Positions 10,601 to 19,985 of a stretch of 64,000 bases of DNA are shown here, piece after piece. The stretch lies in contig NC_134846.1 of assembly GCF_965363235.1 (NCBI RefSeq), forward strand, positions 62,051,121-62,115,120. The letters run 5' to 3'. Source of the DNA: Mytilus galloprovincialis (taxonomy: Eukaryota; Mollusca; Bivalvia; Mytilida; Mytilidae). Every line of letters starts with the position of its first letter. The stretch's first letter is position 1. The position numbers and the translations under genes were made by a program. The notes below the pieces were generated by a model that had not been told where the DNA came from, did not search any database, and saw only the letters and a list, made by a program, of their open reading frames with translations.

Positions 10601-13369
10601 CGTAAACATGGTTGAGCGCTCACAAACATATTAAACACTGCTGCACCATACTCTTTTATTTGTCTGTCCAAAGTCAGGAGGTTGAACAATTCCTTTTCTA
10701 TTGTGTTTTCTATCATATTTCTTTTTTCATAAACTGTTTTGTTTTAGATTTAATAGCTAGGCAGCAAGTTTCCTTGTTTGAAATGTTGAATTTTTCATTT
10801 ATGGACATTTTAGAGCCCATTATACAGTATAAGTTTTTTTATGATGACATCTACCCGTATAACATAAACATGTATACATATATCTGATGTATAACTTACC
10901 TCTGAGAGATTTTTCCAAGTTTCTTTGTTGCGTATTTGTAAGCCTTGATTCTTGCATCATTTCTAAATATAAAGAGTAAGCAAAGCTGACTAATGTAATA
11001 TAACTGACTTAGGTTTGGGGGACTAAAAACAACTATTATATATAAATCAAACTAAGAGCTTTCAATTTACATCCTTTACTTTGGATTCAAACACAAAAAG
11101 AGGCTGATACATGTACATGTAATAATCATAACAATCAAAATTATCAAGGTTTAGGCAATACAGTTCCAGAAATAAGGATTCAACATGCAGATACATGTAT
11201 ATAACACTAATGCTTGTTCCTACATTGTACATTCATCATGTACATTGAAATTTTTACATGCATATCAATTCCTCTTATTATAGTCGCCGTCACGTAAAAT
11301 TGGCACAATGATTTTGGTTGAAGATTTTTATTAAACTAACAACCGCATTCATTCAAGATGACATTTTTCAAATATGATTTTGTGAATTTTGTATGGTAAA
11401 TAAAAAAGAATATTTTTGTGAAAAAATTACGGGTATGGTATGTATTATAAGGAACAGAATAAGGTAGCAAAATGAGGTACTGATTTGTTTTGGTCTCTAA
11501 TATGTCTCCTACGATGCCAAACTGTCTACTAAACTTGGAGCAAAACCTGTCGAGGTGACGAACTGTCCTGTAAAGTTACCTTATCTACAAAGCGCATCAT
11601 TGATTCGGATCAGTTAGACTGGTTTCCGAGAATAGTATACCTTTTACCTTTTAAAATGTACCTGACAAAGAACCAGTTAAAAATTATCGATTGCAAGTAG
11701 AAAAAGAATGAAAGAAGTGCATTTCAATAAACAGAATACAGACACATGTCAAATTAATATTTGTTTTCTTGTTTTTTGTTTGTAATTACTTTGTTCGTCA
11801 AAGTTGGATTATTAAAAGTTATTTTCTGCAAAATAATTGAACTTGTCCTGACGGACAAGCTTGATACAGCTTTTACTAGTCCGACCTTTTTTCCCTCTGG
11901 TACCAATCAGACAAGCGTTATTGTCTAGGCCTGCCTCAATTACAGTAGAAAAATTAAGAAAATAATTAAAGAAAAAAATCTGGAAAATTTCATGAAATTC
12001 TCATTCTATTAATGAACTCAAAATTGTTACATTTTTTGTTTACAGACTTATTAAAATTCCTGCATTTGCGCAGAAATCTACTTCCTTTTTCCAGTCTCTT
12101 CCTCAGGAGACAGAGTAAAATATATATTAGTCAGTCTAGTCAAATATAAAAAGGAACACAATACCAATTTCATTTTTAATAATTCTGATATGAAAAAACA
12201 TTACCTGATGATAGTGTTTCTTTGTTTATATTGAATATGAAGTCATAACATAAATATAAACCTATCAACTAAAATCCCCAACAACAAAAACCAAAATCGG
12301 AAACGTTATGACCTATCTGTGTCTTTTTTAACCATTTGAAGTTAAACTATGTTTGAATTAAAAAAAAAATATTTATACAGACTTTGTCCCCTTTCAATGC
12401 CTGCCTCATATTAATTTGTAAATTGTAGGTACAAATGTTATTCAGACCATAAGCATGGTACACAACTAATATTGGACATGTTGGATGCTAGTGCCTTGCT
12501 CTATAATTGTCAATGTAAATGTGGATGTACTGACTTTCTTCATCTTGTAGAGTACATTAGTGGAAAACTTTTCTTGGTGTTGCATATTAGACTTAATACA
12601 CTATTATTATTAACATTACCGACGAATAAAAAGAAAGGGTTACTTGCAACCACTCAGTCAAAGGCGTGAATATTTAAAATCTAAATTGTTTTGTTTTAGA
12701 TTTTGAAAAGTGTGAGAAACATTTGTGGGTGTTATATACACCAATTTATTCATTTTCCATTGTGGCGTCAGATATTTTGTTTTAAGATGTCAAAATTTAC
12801 GGGAACCTTAGTCCTATGTGATATCCAGTAAAGGCGGACAGGACAAATACACCTTATCGCTATTTGTCCGCCATTACTGGATATCACACAGGTTCCCGTA
12901 AAATTTTGACGTCATAAAACAAATTATCTGATGCCACAATGGAAAAGTGATTGTTGTTGACGTCAAAAATTCAAGCGGCCGGGTCAGCCGGGATTAGCGA
13001 TAAGGTGTATAGCGATAAGGTGTATTCATACAAGACAAGACATGGCAAGACACAAGGACATACTACCTTAGAAATTGTCATGCCAACCAAACATGTATAG
13101 AACGAATTCATGTGACGTATGAAAACATATGATTAGACTATAAAGTGGCCGAAATTGTGTGTCGAAAGTGAATGGCAATACCAATGCCAATGGCCCAATA
13201 AATAGCGTCGTTCGATCGGACAAAAATAGATTTCGAGCACTTTGAAAATGAAGGACATATGACCGAACTTACGCTTTAACAAACTGTGTGTTTGCTGGCT
13301 GTATTGGACTTGCGGTGGATTCCAAAATCCTCCTCCCGCTACGCGGGTTTCTTTCTGAGGAGCCGCCAT
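1700..13369 (-). CDS. UPF0193 family protein (C22orf23/EVG1 homologue), seven coding exons
   Basis: Coding exons in transcript order are 13369-13273, 10962-10900, 7733-7637, 6843-6755, 5840-5703, 3063-2963 and 1792-1700. All have GT donors and AG acceptors and join in one frame: 678 nt, 225 residues plus TGA. The human protein is about 217 residues. The N-terminus (MAAPQKETRVAGGGFW) aligns with the human start. Exon 2 gives MMQESRLTNTQQRNL, like human MMKESKLTNIQQRHI. Exon 3 gives GGTLPLQCPPT. Exon 5 gives KQRLANIMAFGEDI followed by a run of five lysines and DRFDE. Exon 6 gives REMEDLGQGAKYR, the most conserved block. The C-terminus is charged and probably helical (REMELLDKKRSRELERMIEE). There is no signal peptide or membrane segment. 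The family has no established biochemical role, and I infer none. Introns are large and full of transposons, so the short exons are easily missed by ORF searches. Family assignment is from remembered human sequence. Confidence 0.92.
2023..2218. repeat. 28-bp tandem repeat, seven copies
   Basis: The unit begins AAAATGAGGTAACAGTCATT and ends CTGATTCT. It repeats seven times head to tail with almost no divergence; copy 2 has two changes. It lies in the last intron of the UPF0193 gene. Such uniform copies suggest recent expansion and likely length polymorphism. Confidence 0.95.
2550..2885. repeat. Dispersed bivalve repeat (GTGAAATTGGG family)
   Basis: The block contains the phrase GGACCGTGAAATTGGG twice, GATGCCCCACTCGCACT, and ends near CATAATGCCCCTCT. 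I recognise it as a widespread bivalve intergenic repeat. It has no coding capacity. It sits inside the last intron of the UPF0193 gene. Confidence 0.55.
3985..5685. mobile_element. Probable TIR element with ACTAGT-rich ends, carrying LINE debris
   Basis: The left end (about 3990-4060) carries GGACTAGTAATT, then TTTACTAGTCC. The reverse complement of the right end (about 5615-5665) carries GACTAGTAATTT, then GGACTAGTAAATTT, so the termini are inverted versions of one another. No clean target duplication was found. Inside is the 3' end of a LINE on the minus strand (4629-4934), which must have inserted later or been carried along. No transposase is visible. Confidence 0.45.
4629..4934 (-). pseudogene. 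LINE reverse-transcriptase C-terminal fragment
   Basis: The 101-residue frame contains RKLITKLRISDNSLLIEKG, then PREERLCKKCKVLDDEKHF and LINCSHNS. A Cys-x2-Cys plus His/Cys knuckle after an I/L-rich helix is the usual extreme C-terminus of CR1/L2- or Jockey-group LINEs. The RT core and endonuclease are absent, so this is a 5'-truncated copy. It lies in the UPF0193 gene intron and shares orientation with that gene. Confidence 0.65.
5841..7636. other. Introns 4 and 3 of the UPF0193 gene (apart from exon 4)
   Basis: Only exon 4 (6755-6843) is coding. At 6230-6400 lies a mussel dispersed repeat (CAAATAACAAAACGCATC, CCTGACTTGGTACAGGCATT, TATAGCTAGCTAAACCTC), which recurs in the opposite orientation at 62036-62210. 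About 7140-7520 resembles a generic bivalve repeat containing GGGGCATAACTCTAGAAC. The rest is unremarkable AT-rich intron. Confidence 0.5.
8090..9945. mobile_element. TIR transposon inserted in a mollusc repeat, 8-bp target duplication
   Basis: AAAAATAG flanks it on both sides (8082-8089 and 9946-9953). The left end reads GGGCGCATTACGTTTGCGCG and the reverse complement of the right end reads CGGTGCGTTACGTTTGC. Subterminal arms also match in inverted orientation (ACAGGTAAACTCAGGT near 8176 against ACCTGAGTTTACCTGT near 9858). An 8-bp duplication is compatible with hAT. About 1.2 kb of it is a second element (8644-9846). The original element was therefore about 650 bp and non-autonomous. Confidence 0.8.
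8644..9846. mobile_element. 1.2-kb element with AGTGTTG termini nested in the 8090-9945 element
   Basis: It starts AGTGTTGGATAATCGGTTG and ends GGAACAACACT, giving a 7-bp perfect TIR. It is flanked by ACCTGAGCTT (8634-8643 and 9847-9856). The subterminal regions carry repeated, partly palindromic CCGATTAT/AATCGG motifs that may be transposase-binding sites (inference). A plus-strand frame starting at about 9340 (MSDKQFEKEYDVFDATNG) ends quickly. I could not assign a transposase. Confidence 0.65.
10217..10899. other. Intron 2 remainder of the UPF0193 gene
   Basis: AT-rich intronic sequence with no recognised repeat or conserved frame. It precedes the small 63-nt exon 2 at 10900-10962. Confidence 0.4.
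10963..12751. other. Intron 1 of the UPF0193 gene, distal part
   Basis: No exon is seen. Near 11835-11935 is a fragment with TTTTACTAGTCCGACC and AGACAAGCGTTATTGTC that loosely resembles the ACTAGT-ended element at 3985-5685. The rest is featureless AT-rich DNA. Confidence 0.35.
12752..12948. repeat. Foldback repeat with about 90-bp arms
   Basis: The left arm runs TTTTCCATTGTGGCGTCAGA, then TTTACGGGAACC, then GATATCCAGTAAAGGCGGAC. The right arm is its reverse complement with a few changes (GTCCGCCATTACTGGATATC ... CCACAATGGAAAA). The central spacer carries CACCTTATCGCTA. Beyond the right arm, a further segment (about 12949-13025, GGCCGGGTCAGCCGGGATTA) has a relative in reverse orientation at about 58488-58590. 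It lies in intron 1 of the UPF0193 gene. Confidence 0.75.
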
Positions 13370-13819
13370 AATTCAACAAATTGGAATCTATGCGTAAAAC
13401 GTCACTTCCTCTTTGTGATGATATAATTCCCGATACTGGTCGGATTTTTTAAAGTTTCCGCACAGCAAGATCTTTTTGGCTATCAAGCAGATATCAAGGA
13501 CAACGAAATTAAACGGACTTCAAAATTTAAAAAAAAAACTAATTGTTTCTTTAAATGTAGAGCTGTCTCTCTGGAATATAAGCATATACATGAAAATCAA
13601 GACCACTGTGTGTTTGTAACACATTTAAAATACTTTAACAACTTTAAATGTCAGATTAATCACGTTTTTTTCCTAATTAATTAAATTGAAATAATTGTTT
13701 GTAACAGCTCTAATATGTGACCCACATAAAAAAAAAATGTGTGAATAAATAATGTAGATAATGGGACTATACATTCTAGATACTCTTTCAAATAACCACT
13801 CCTTTTCAAGTACTAGCTG
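13370..13819. other. Upstream region of the UPF0193 gene
   Basis: This is immediately 5' of the ATG at 13367-13369 and should hold the promoter, but no TATA box or other clear signal was found. The first 130 bp is less AT-rich than its surroundings, which would suit a TATA-less promoter. A hAT-like element starts at 13820. Confidence 0.3.
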
Positions 13820-15052
13820 CAAGGACGTAACTACATTGAGGCAAATGAGGCAAATGCCTCATGTTAGAAATTAAAAAAAAAAAATGAAACAAAAGATTGT
13901 CTTTATATAGAAAATTGTTTTCACGGAAAGTGTCTTGCAAGAAGCAAGTTCTCTTCACTCTCTGGTGTCGCCCCTGCATGTTTTTTGTGATCCATGTTTC
14001 TATTTCACTTTAAGTTTTCAGAGTTTATGGTCTATTGTTTATACTTCTATGTCGCGGGTTTGTCTTTTGTTCATGTATTGTCCTTCTTTATGACTACAGT
14101 CTGAGTGTTCATTTTTATTTGTAAACGTGTGGTTTTGCAATGTTGCATGTCCATGGATGTACAGACATTTTGCAAGAAAATATTTCAAGAATATACGATG
14201 CTAATGGACACAGAAAAAAAATGGTCGTTTCTGCATGGAGAATTGAACTTGACATCAAAGAATACAAAAACTCGCTTTTTTGTAGAAAAAAAACTAGATA
14301 GCTGACATGGTTTAAATTAAAGTGAGGTCACCAATTTCCTGGTATCAAATAATTTGAAAAAAAATGTATTGCCATATGACCTTTTACATTGAAAGGTTAA
14401 ACTTGCATTAAGTCGTGTTCAGACCATTTAACAGAAAATAAAGGAATATGGAGTAAACGTGCACGGGACCTAACCGCACACAAAGTCAATGCATAGAAAA
14501 AATACAAATGGTCAAAATTGTTATTCCTGTTCTTCATCTTAATTGATAGTTGCAGGAGGGTCTTCAGCAATAAAAGAATCATTTTCAAATACCGTAAAAC
14601 AAGGTCAAGATGGTCCTTAGTGTCGACTTCAGCAGTACTAGTACTTAAAGTATAATACTGCACTGTCACTATATTTAAATCTAGTCATAAAAAAATCACC
14701 AGTCTAAGCACAATACAAGTCAAGAACAGACAGAGAGATCGGGTTCAATGATTATGAGAATTACAATTTTTGCTTTATCCTACATCTTCCAAAACCAAAA
14801 AGTCTATAATTACAAAGAATCTATGTTTTTGCTTTGAGACCAGAATATTGTCGAAAAAAATAGCCAAAAACTAATTTCTTTTCGATGTAAGAAAGAGTCC
14901 GGGAAACGCTCAGAATGCACGACTTTGCGTTATTTTTCTCATAGCTTCTGGGGCCTCCAGCGGCCCCAGACCTCTCGCCAAAATTTGTTCGCCTCGCTAC
15001 GCTCGACAAGGGTGTGTTGCCTCATTATTAAAAGATGCTAGTTACGGCCCTG
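13820..15052. mobile_element. hAT-like element copy 1, 5-bp target duplication AGCTG
   Basis: The left end is CAAGGACGTAACTACATTG (degraded from CAGGGCCGTAACTA) and the right end is CTAGTTACGGCCCTG. AGCTG flanks both sides (13815-13819 and 15053-15057). Near the left end is GAGGCAAATGAGGCAAATGC, a subterminal direct and inverted repeat; near the right end is a GC-rich block (CCTCGCTACGCTCG). No transposase frame is intact. The termini and a 5-bp duplication suit a hAT-like group, but this is family inference. A second copy is at 17138-18702. Confidence 0.8.
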
Positions 15053-16430
15053 AGCTGCTCTTAGTCTACAAGTATGTTTTATGATCATGAACTATCAACG
15101 ATTTGCCGGTTAGATTTATAAAAAATTGTCTAGTCTCAAGTTTTGATAAACATAAATAATGAAAAATTAATAATAAAAAAAAACCCGATAAATTCAAAAT
15201 AATTTAATTTTGTTAAAAAAAATTCACAAATATAACTCTTGCAAATATACATCATGATTGAAAAATAAAGAGAACAAATAAAACATTATTTACTTTACCT
15301 TAATTTTGTATATAAAAAAATACATCTCATAAATGAACATCAGAATTATTATAGCAATTCATGATTGATGTGATTCTGATTTTTTAAAAAGTTTTTGGAG
15401 GTATTTTTATGTGTTTTTGTTTTGACAAAACTTCATACCGATTGAAGAATCATTCAGATTGGGAAACAGTGTTCGTGTGTCACCTACTGAATGGGTTATC
15501 TGCAATGTCAAAATATAAATAAATACAACAATAATAATGTCTGTAGCAAGTTTTGATATGTTTATATGTTTTGATATATGGTATCTGTGGTAAACATGCA
15601 TGGTAAAAAGACGCTCTACTGAAACATATTTCTTGATCACAATGCAATGCAAAATGAATTCGAAAGCGTTCTTTATTGGAACTTTAATATCAATATATTT
15701 ATCTTTTGGTAAATCATTTTTGAAGAAAACAAGACAAAAGAAAATACTGGCAGAAATATTTAACATTACAAAAGAAGATTTTCTAGACTACTGCTATTTT
15801 TAAGTATCCCTTACGTCCATGCATTGTAACCGACATTACGTACGTCTCTGAAGCATTGTCGGTGGCTTGATGCTGCATGCGCTCTAAGTGGCACTGAATC
15901 CTGGATAACGAAGGTCAGTGCGCAGTAAATTATATCTTCTCGAGGCCATTACTGCCTGGCTTTGTTTGTTCAAGTTCAAAAGCTTTATAAATAGACGAAT
16001 TCCATGATGCAGAACAGAAACCTTAGCTCTATTGAGCTTTAAATCATCTTATTACAAAACTGGAAACATTCAAAAACAAAGCAAACATACCAATCACACT
16101 AAATCAAGACTCGACAAGGGCGACACCAAGCATATATATAGTACTATAAAAATTATAAATATTTCTTTTTTCCAGCATTGTCCGTTTACTATCCATACTT
16201 ACAAATCCTATGGATAGGATAGAAAACTGCACATTGCTAGAAAACAAAGAAATAGTGATGCCAACATTAAAAAAGTTAATAATGTAAGAAATACGAAAAA
16301 AAGATTAAATGAACATTGACAAACAACATTTTTTAAAATCTGCTAATTGAGTCCCTGTAATACAAATGACATGAAAAAAGCAATTACCGGGTCTTTTTTT
16401 CTTTATTCTACATTGGCTAAAGTTATAGAT
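15053..16430. other. Intergenic region without a supported gene
   Basis: Short overlapping frames on both strands near 15407-15803 have no recognisable domain and no repeats around them. I do not call them genes. The rest is AT-rich. Confidence 0.35.
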
Positions 16431-16640
16431 TCAAGATTCAAGATTCAAGATTCAATAGTTTATTAAAGTCTCACCACATACAACATGATTAAAACAAGAT
16501 ACACTTATAAAATTAAAAAAAAAATTTATACATTAAACATAATTAAAACAATTAAATATATGTATGTGCCATTCTTAAAAGAATTATGAGAGACTATTAA
16601 AATACATATAATACTTATTCATTTTATAAAATACTACAAA
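16431..16640 (-). repeat. Solo LINE 3' end with (GATTCAA)n tail
   Basis: Four near-identical GATTCAA units are followed by TAGTTTATTAAAGTCTCACC and an AT-rich stretch. The layout matches the 3' end of the minus-strand LINE at 30671, where a short tandem tail precedes a TTTATTAA-type UTR. It is probably a heavily 5'-truncated CR1/L2-like copy. No coding sequence remains. Confidence 0.4.
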
Positions 16641-16672
16641 TACACTGTAGTTAATGATATAAAATACTGTTT

Positions 16673-16905
16673 CTCATAGGGGAGAGTTGAGATCTCACAA
16701 AAAGGTTTAACCCCCGCAGTATTTTTGCGCCTGTCCCAAGTCGGGAGCCTCTGATCTTTGTTTCGTCTTGCGTGTTTTGGTTCGTTCATTCGTATGTTTT
16801 GGAGTTTTAGTGTGACGTCAATTTTCACTGAACTAGTACACAATTTTATTGATTTGGGTGCCAGCTGAGGACCATCTCCGGGTAATACTCCGGGTAATAC
16901 TGTAA
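16673..16905. repeat. Mussel dispersed repeat (GGGTTGAGATCTCAC family)
   Basis: It contains GAGTTGAGATCTCAC, TTTTTGCGCCTGTCCCAAGT, GGGAGCCTCTG and ATTTTCACTGAACTAGTA. The same text recurs at 44150-44460. It is non-coding in this copy. I recognise the family from mussel genomic and transcript sequence; its class is unclear. Confidence 0.6.
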
Positions 16906-17137
16906 GCCATCATTATTTTAATGAAACATATAGTAAATAAGCAGATTAAACCACATAAGCAGTTACGTCATATTATACAGAAACACATCAAAATAGAAGA
17001 ATTTTAAACTACTAGTTGCTAAATATGTTATGACGAAGTTTGTATTCAAGCTGAGGTTGCGCCTCGTGCAAAGAAGGAGTGGTTAATCATCTGTAGAGAG
17101 TAGTTAGAGTTACTGCTCGTAGAAAGAATAAGTGGTT

Positions 17138-18702
17138 CAGGGCCGTAACTACATTGAGGCAAATGAGGCAAATGCCTCATGTAAAAAATTTCAAAAAAAA
17201 AAATGAAACAAAAGGTTGTTTTCATACTCAAATTGTTTTCACGGAAAGTGTCTTGCAAGAAGCAAATTCTCTTCACTCCCTGGTGTATCCCCTGGATGTT
17301 TTTTCGTTATCCATGTTTCTATTTTCCTTTTAGTTTTCAGAGTTGATGGTCTATTGTTTGTACTTCTGTGTTCCGGGTTTGTCTTTTGTTCATTTATTGT
17401 CCTCCTTTATGACTATAGTCTGAGCGATGATATTCATTTGTAAACGTGGTTTTGCAATGTTACATGTCCAACGATGTCCAGAATTGTTCGATAAATATAT
17501 TTTGGACACAAAAAAAATGTCCTTTCTGCATGAATAATTGAAATTGATATCAAAGAATACAAAACAGTTTGTTTTATTGTAAAAAAAAACTAGATAGCTG
17601 ACATGGTTTGAATTAAAGTAAGGTCACATATTTCCCGGTATCAAATAATTTGAAGAAAAAAAACAAGGTATTGCCATATATGACCTTTTACATTGAAAGT
17701 TTAAACTTGCATTAAGTCGTGATGAGACCCTTTAACAGATAATAAAGGAGTATGGGGACATAATCGCACATACAGTCAATGCATAGAAAAAATACAAATG
17801 ATCAATGGTCAAAGTTTGTGTTCCTGCTCTTCATCTTGATAGTTGCCGGATGGTCTTCAACAATACTTTTAAAGAATCATTAATACCGTAAAAGATCGTA
17901 AAACAAGGTGAAGATGGTCCCTAGTGTGGACTTAAGCAGTACTAGTACTTACAGCTCTTCTATAAAAGCATGCAAAACAAACCATTGATTAACTTGCTTG
18001 CAATATTGGTTTGGATGTTTGTAAACAAAAGGTAGGTAGTCTATTTCAGTCTGTTTACTATTTACTTGAATATGATTGGACAATAAACATTAAATTCATT
18101 TCATGTCAATTCTTATTGTCCAATCAAATCCCAGTATGTATAAAAACAGACTGAAACTCCGCCTACCTATTGTTTGCAAACAACCAAGCAATCATAGCAA
18201 GCAAGTTGATCAATGCTTTGTTTTGCATGCTTTTATAGAAGAACTGTAAAGTATAATACTGCAATGTCACTATATTCAAATCTAGTCATAGGAAAAAATC
18301 ACCAAAGTCTAATCACAATACAAGACAAGAACAGACAGACAGATACGGTATTAATAATTATGAGAATTACAATTTTCGCTTTATCCTACATATTAGTCTT
18401 TTAATGTTGTCTCTAATACCTAAAAGTCTTAAATTACAACAAATGGAAGTTCTAAAATTACTATTAATATTTGTTTTTGCTTTGGGACCTGATTGTCGAA
18501 AAAAATATCTAAAAACTAATTAAGCCGTTTCGATGCAAGAAAAAGTCTGGGAAACGCTCAGAATGCACGATTTTGCGTTATTTTTCTCAGAGCTACTGGG
18601 GGCCTTGAGTGGCCCCCAGACCCCTCGCCCAAAATTTTTCGCCTCGCTCCGCTCGGCGAAAATATTTTGCATCACTATTAAAAGAGGCTAGTTACGGCCC
18701 TG
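17138..18702. mobile_element. hAT-like element copy 2, 5-bp target duplication TGGTT
   Basis: Its ends are CAGGGCCGTAACTACATTG and CTAGTTACGGCCCTG, a 12-bp terminal match in inverted orientation. TGGTT flanks it (17133-17137 and 18703-18707). It is co-linear with copy 1 (13820-15052), sharing the GAGGCAAATGAGGCAAATGC block, the GATAGCTGACATGGTTT segment and the GC-rich CCTCGCTCCGCTCGG end. It is longer by about 0.33 kb, mainly because of a 295-bp MITE at 17952-18246. Confidence 0.85.
17952..18246. mobile_element. 295-bp palindromic MITE with TA target duplication
   Basis: The left arm starts CAGCTCTTCTATAAAAGC and the right arm ends GCTTTTATAGAAGAACTG. The arms stay complementary for over 100 bp (TGCAAAACAAA, AACTTGCTTGC, TTTCAGTCTGTTT). 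TA flanks both sides. Copy 1 of the host element has the empty site: ACTTAAAGTATAATAC is continuous there, whereas here it reads ACTTA, MITE, TAAAGTATAATAC. TA duplication suits a Tc1/mariner-like source. Confidence 0.9.
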
Positions 18703-18965
18703 TGGTTAATTATCTTCAGGCATTGGTTGGGTTACACCTTGTGAAATGAAAGATAAGTTAGTTATCAACCGGCATTAGTTGAGGTTACTCCTCATGGTAA
18801 GAATAAGAGATTGATTATCTGCAAGCATTAGCAGGAGTTACTGCTCGTGGAATGTAAGAGAAAATAATTATCTGCAGGCAGTAGTTTGGTTTACTTCTCG
18901 TGGAAATAATAATATTTTGATTACCTGCATGCGTTAGTTGAGCTTACAGCTCGTGCAAAGAATTA

Positions 18966-19086
18966 GGGTGTGTTTGGATATACGCCTGAGGCGGCCTATG
19001 GATTTGATATTTTGTGTATAAGATATCAAACCATAGGTACCTATGGGTAACCATAGGCCACCTCAGCCGTATATCCAAACACCCCC
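18966..19086. mobile_element. 121-bp hairpin MITE with TTA target duplication
   Basis: The left end is GGGTGTGTTTGGATATACG and the right end is CGTATATCCAAACACCCCC. The arms continue through CTGAGGCGGCCTATGG. TTA lies on both sides (18963-18965 and 19087-19089). A TTA duplication with GGG...CCC ends suits a PIF/Harbinger-derived MITE. It sits inside the 52-bp tandem array. Confidence 0.8.
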
Positions 19087-19352
19087 TTAGATGTTTTATG
19101 TATCTGCAGGTAACTCCTTGTGGAAAGAAGGAGGAGTTAAATATCTACAGGCAGTAGTTGGGTTGTCTTTTCGTGAGAAAGAATGAGTTTTTGATTATCT
19201 ACAGCCGTTATAGTTGAGGATGCTGCTCGTGCAAAGAATTAGGGACAAGTCCTTGTAACATGTTGAAAGAAGAAGGAGTTAATTACTTGCAGGCAGTGGT
19301 TCGGGTTACTTCTCGTTGAAGTTGGTTAATAATCTACAGTCAGTAGTTCTCC

Positions 19353-19985
19353 TAGTATGAAGCAGAATCGCATAGGATTGTGCCTTTTTTTGAAGAGACG
19401 AAGTGATGTTTCGTCTTGAAAAAAAAACCTCTCTGTCGTTATTGACACTCTTTGCTACGCTGTCATACAGAGATGTTATACCTAACTGGCACGATTTTCT
19501 TTGATCTTGGGGCTTAGATACTTTGCTAACTTTACATATGTGTAACTACGTCAATATGTAAAGGGATATTTTAAAGTTCAGCGGTGACTGTCGTATTGGA
19601 TCTGTTTTGATACACATTATTTACCAAATTTAACATTTTAGTTATTTCTGCGTGTTCACAGTCCTTAACTTTACCATAAAATGAAAACCCTTTTTTACTT
19701 ATATTTATAACACTCCATGCAGTTTTCACGTCCATATAGGATTATTGGTTTTATAGGTCAAATTAATGGTGTAGACTGCTGACAGATAGTGATGATTTAA
19801 GACCCCCATATATAATTTGAAGCTAAATTTCAGTCCCTTTTAATAAAGCTTTCAGGCTTTGTTAAACTTTCCAGTTTTATCCATGGATATTCCCAAATAT
19901 TTATGGAATTACACAAAATCAGTATCATTAACTGTTAAGTTTTCTTTCTTCCTTCTACTAGTTTTGTTAAAAAATATAACTTTTT
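19353..19985. other. Intergenic, nothing recognised
   Basis: No frame, repeat or RNA gene was identified between the tandem array and the mollusc repeat starting near 19986. Confidence 0.35.

Larger units (their letters stand above)
17047..19352. repeat. Degenerate ~52-bp tandem array, interrupted by two elements
   Basis: The unit runs roughly AAAGAATAAGTGGTTAATTA, TCTGCAGGCATTAG, TTGGGTTACTGCTCGTGGA. About ten diverged copies can be followed, at 17060-17137 and then from 18703 to 19352. The array is split by the hAT-like element at 17138-18702 and the small hairpin MITE at 18966-19086. The insertions therefore post-date the expansion. Confidence 0.8.

Noticed and set aside
15407-15803. Overlapping frames of 119 residues (minus) and 67 residues (plus)
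   Set aside because: AT-driven composition, no recognisable motif on either strand and no splice context; antisense overlap suggests chance.
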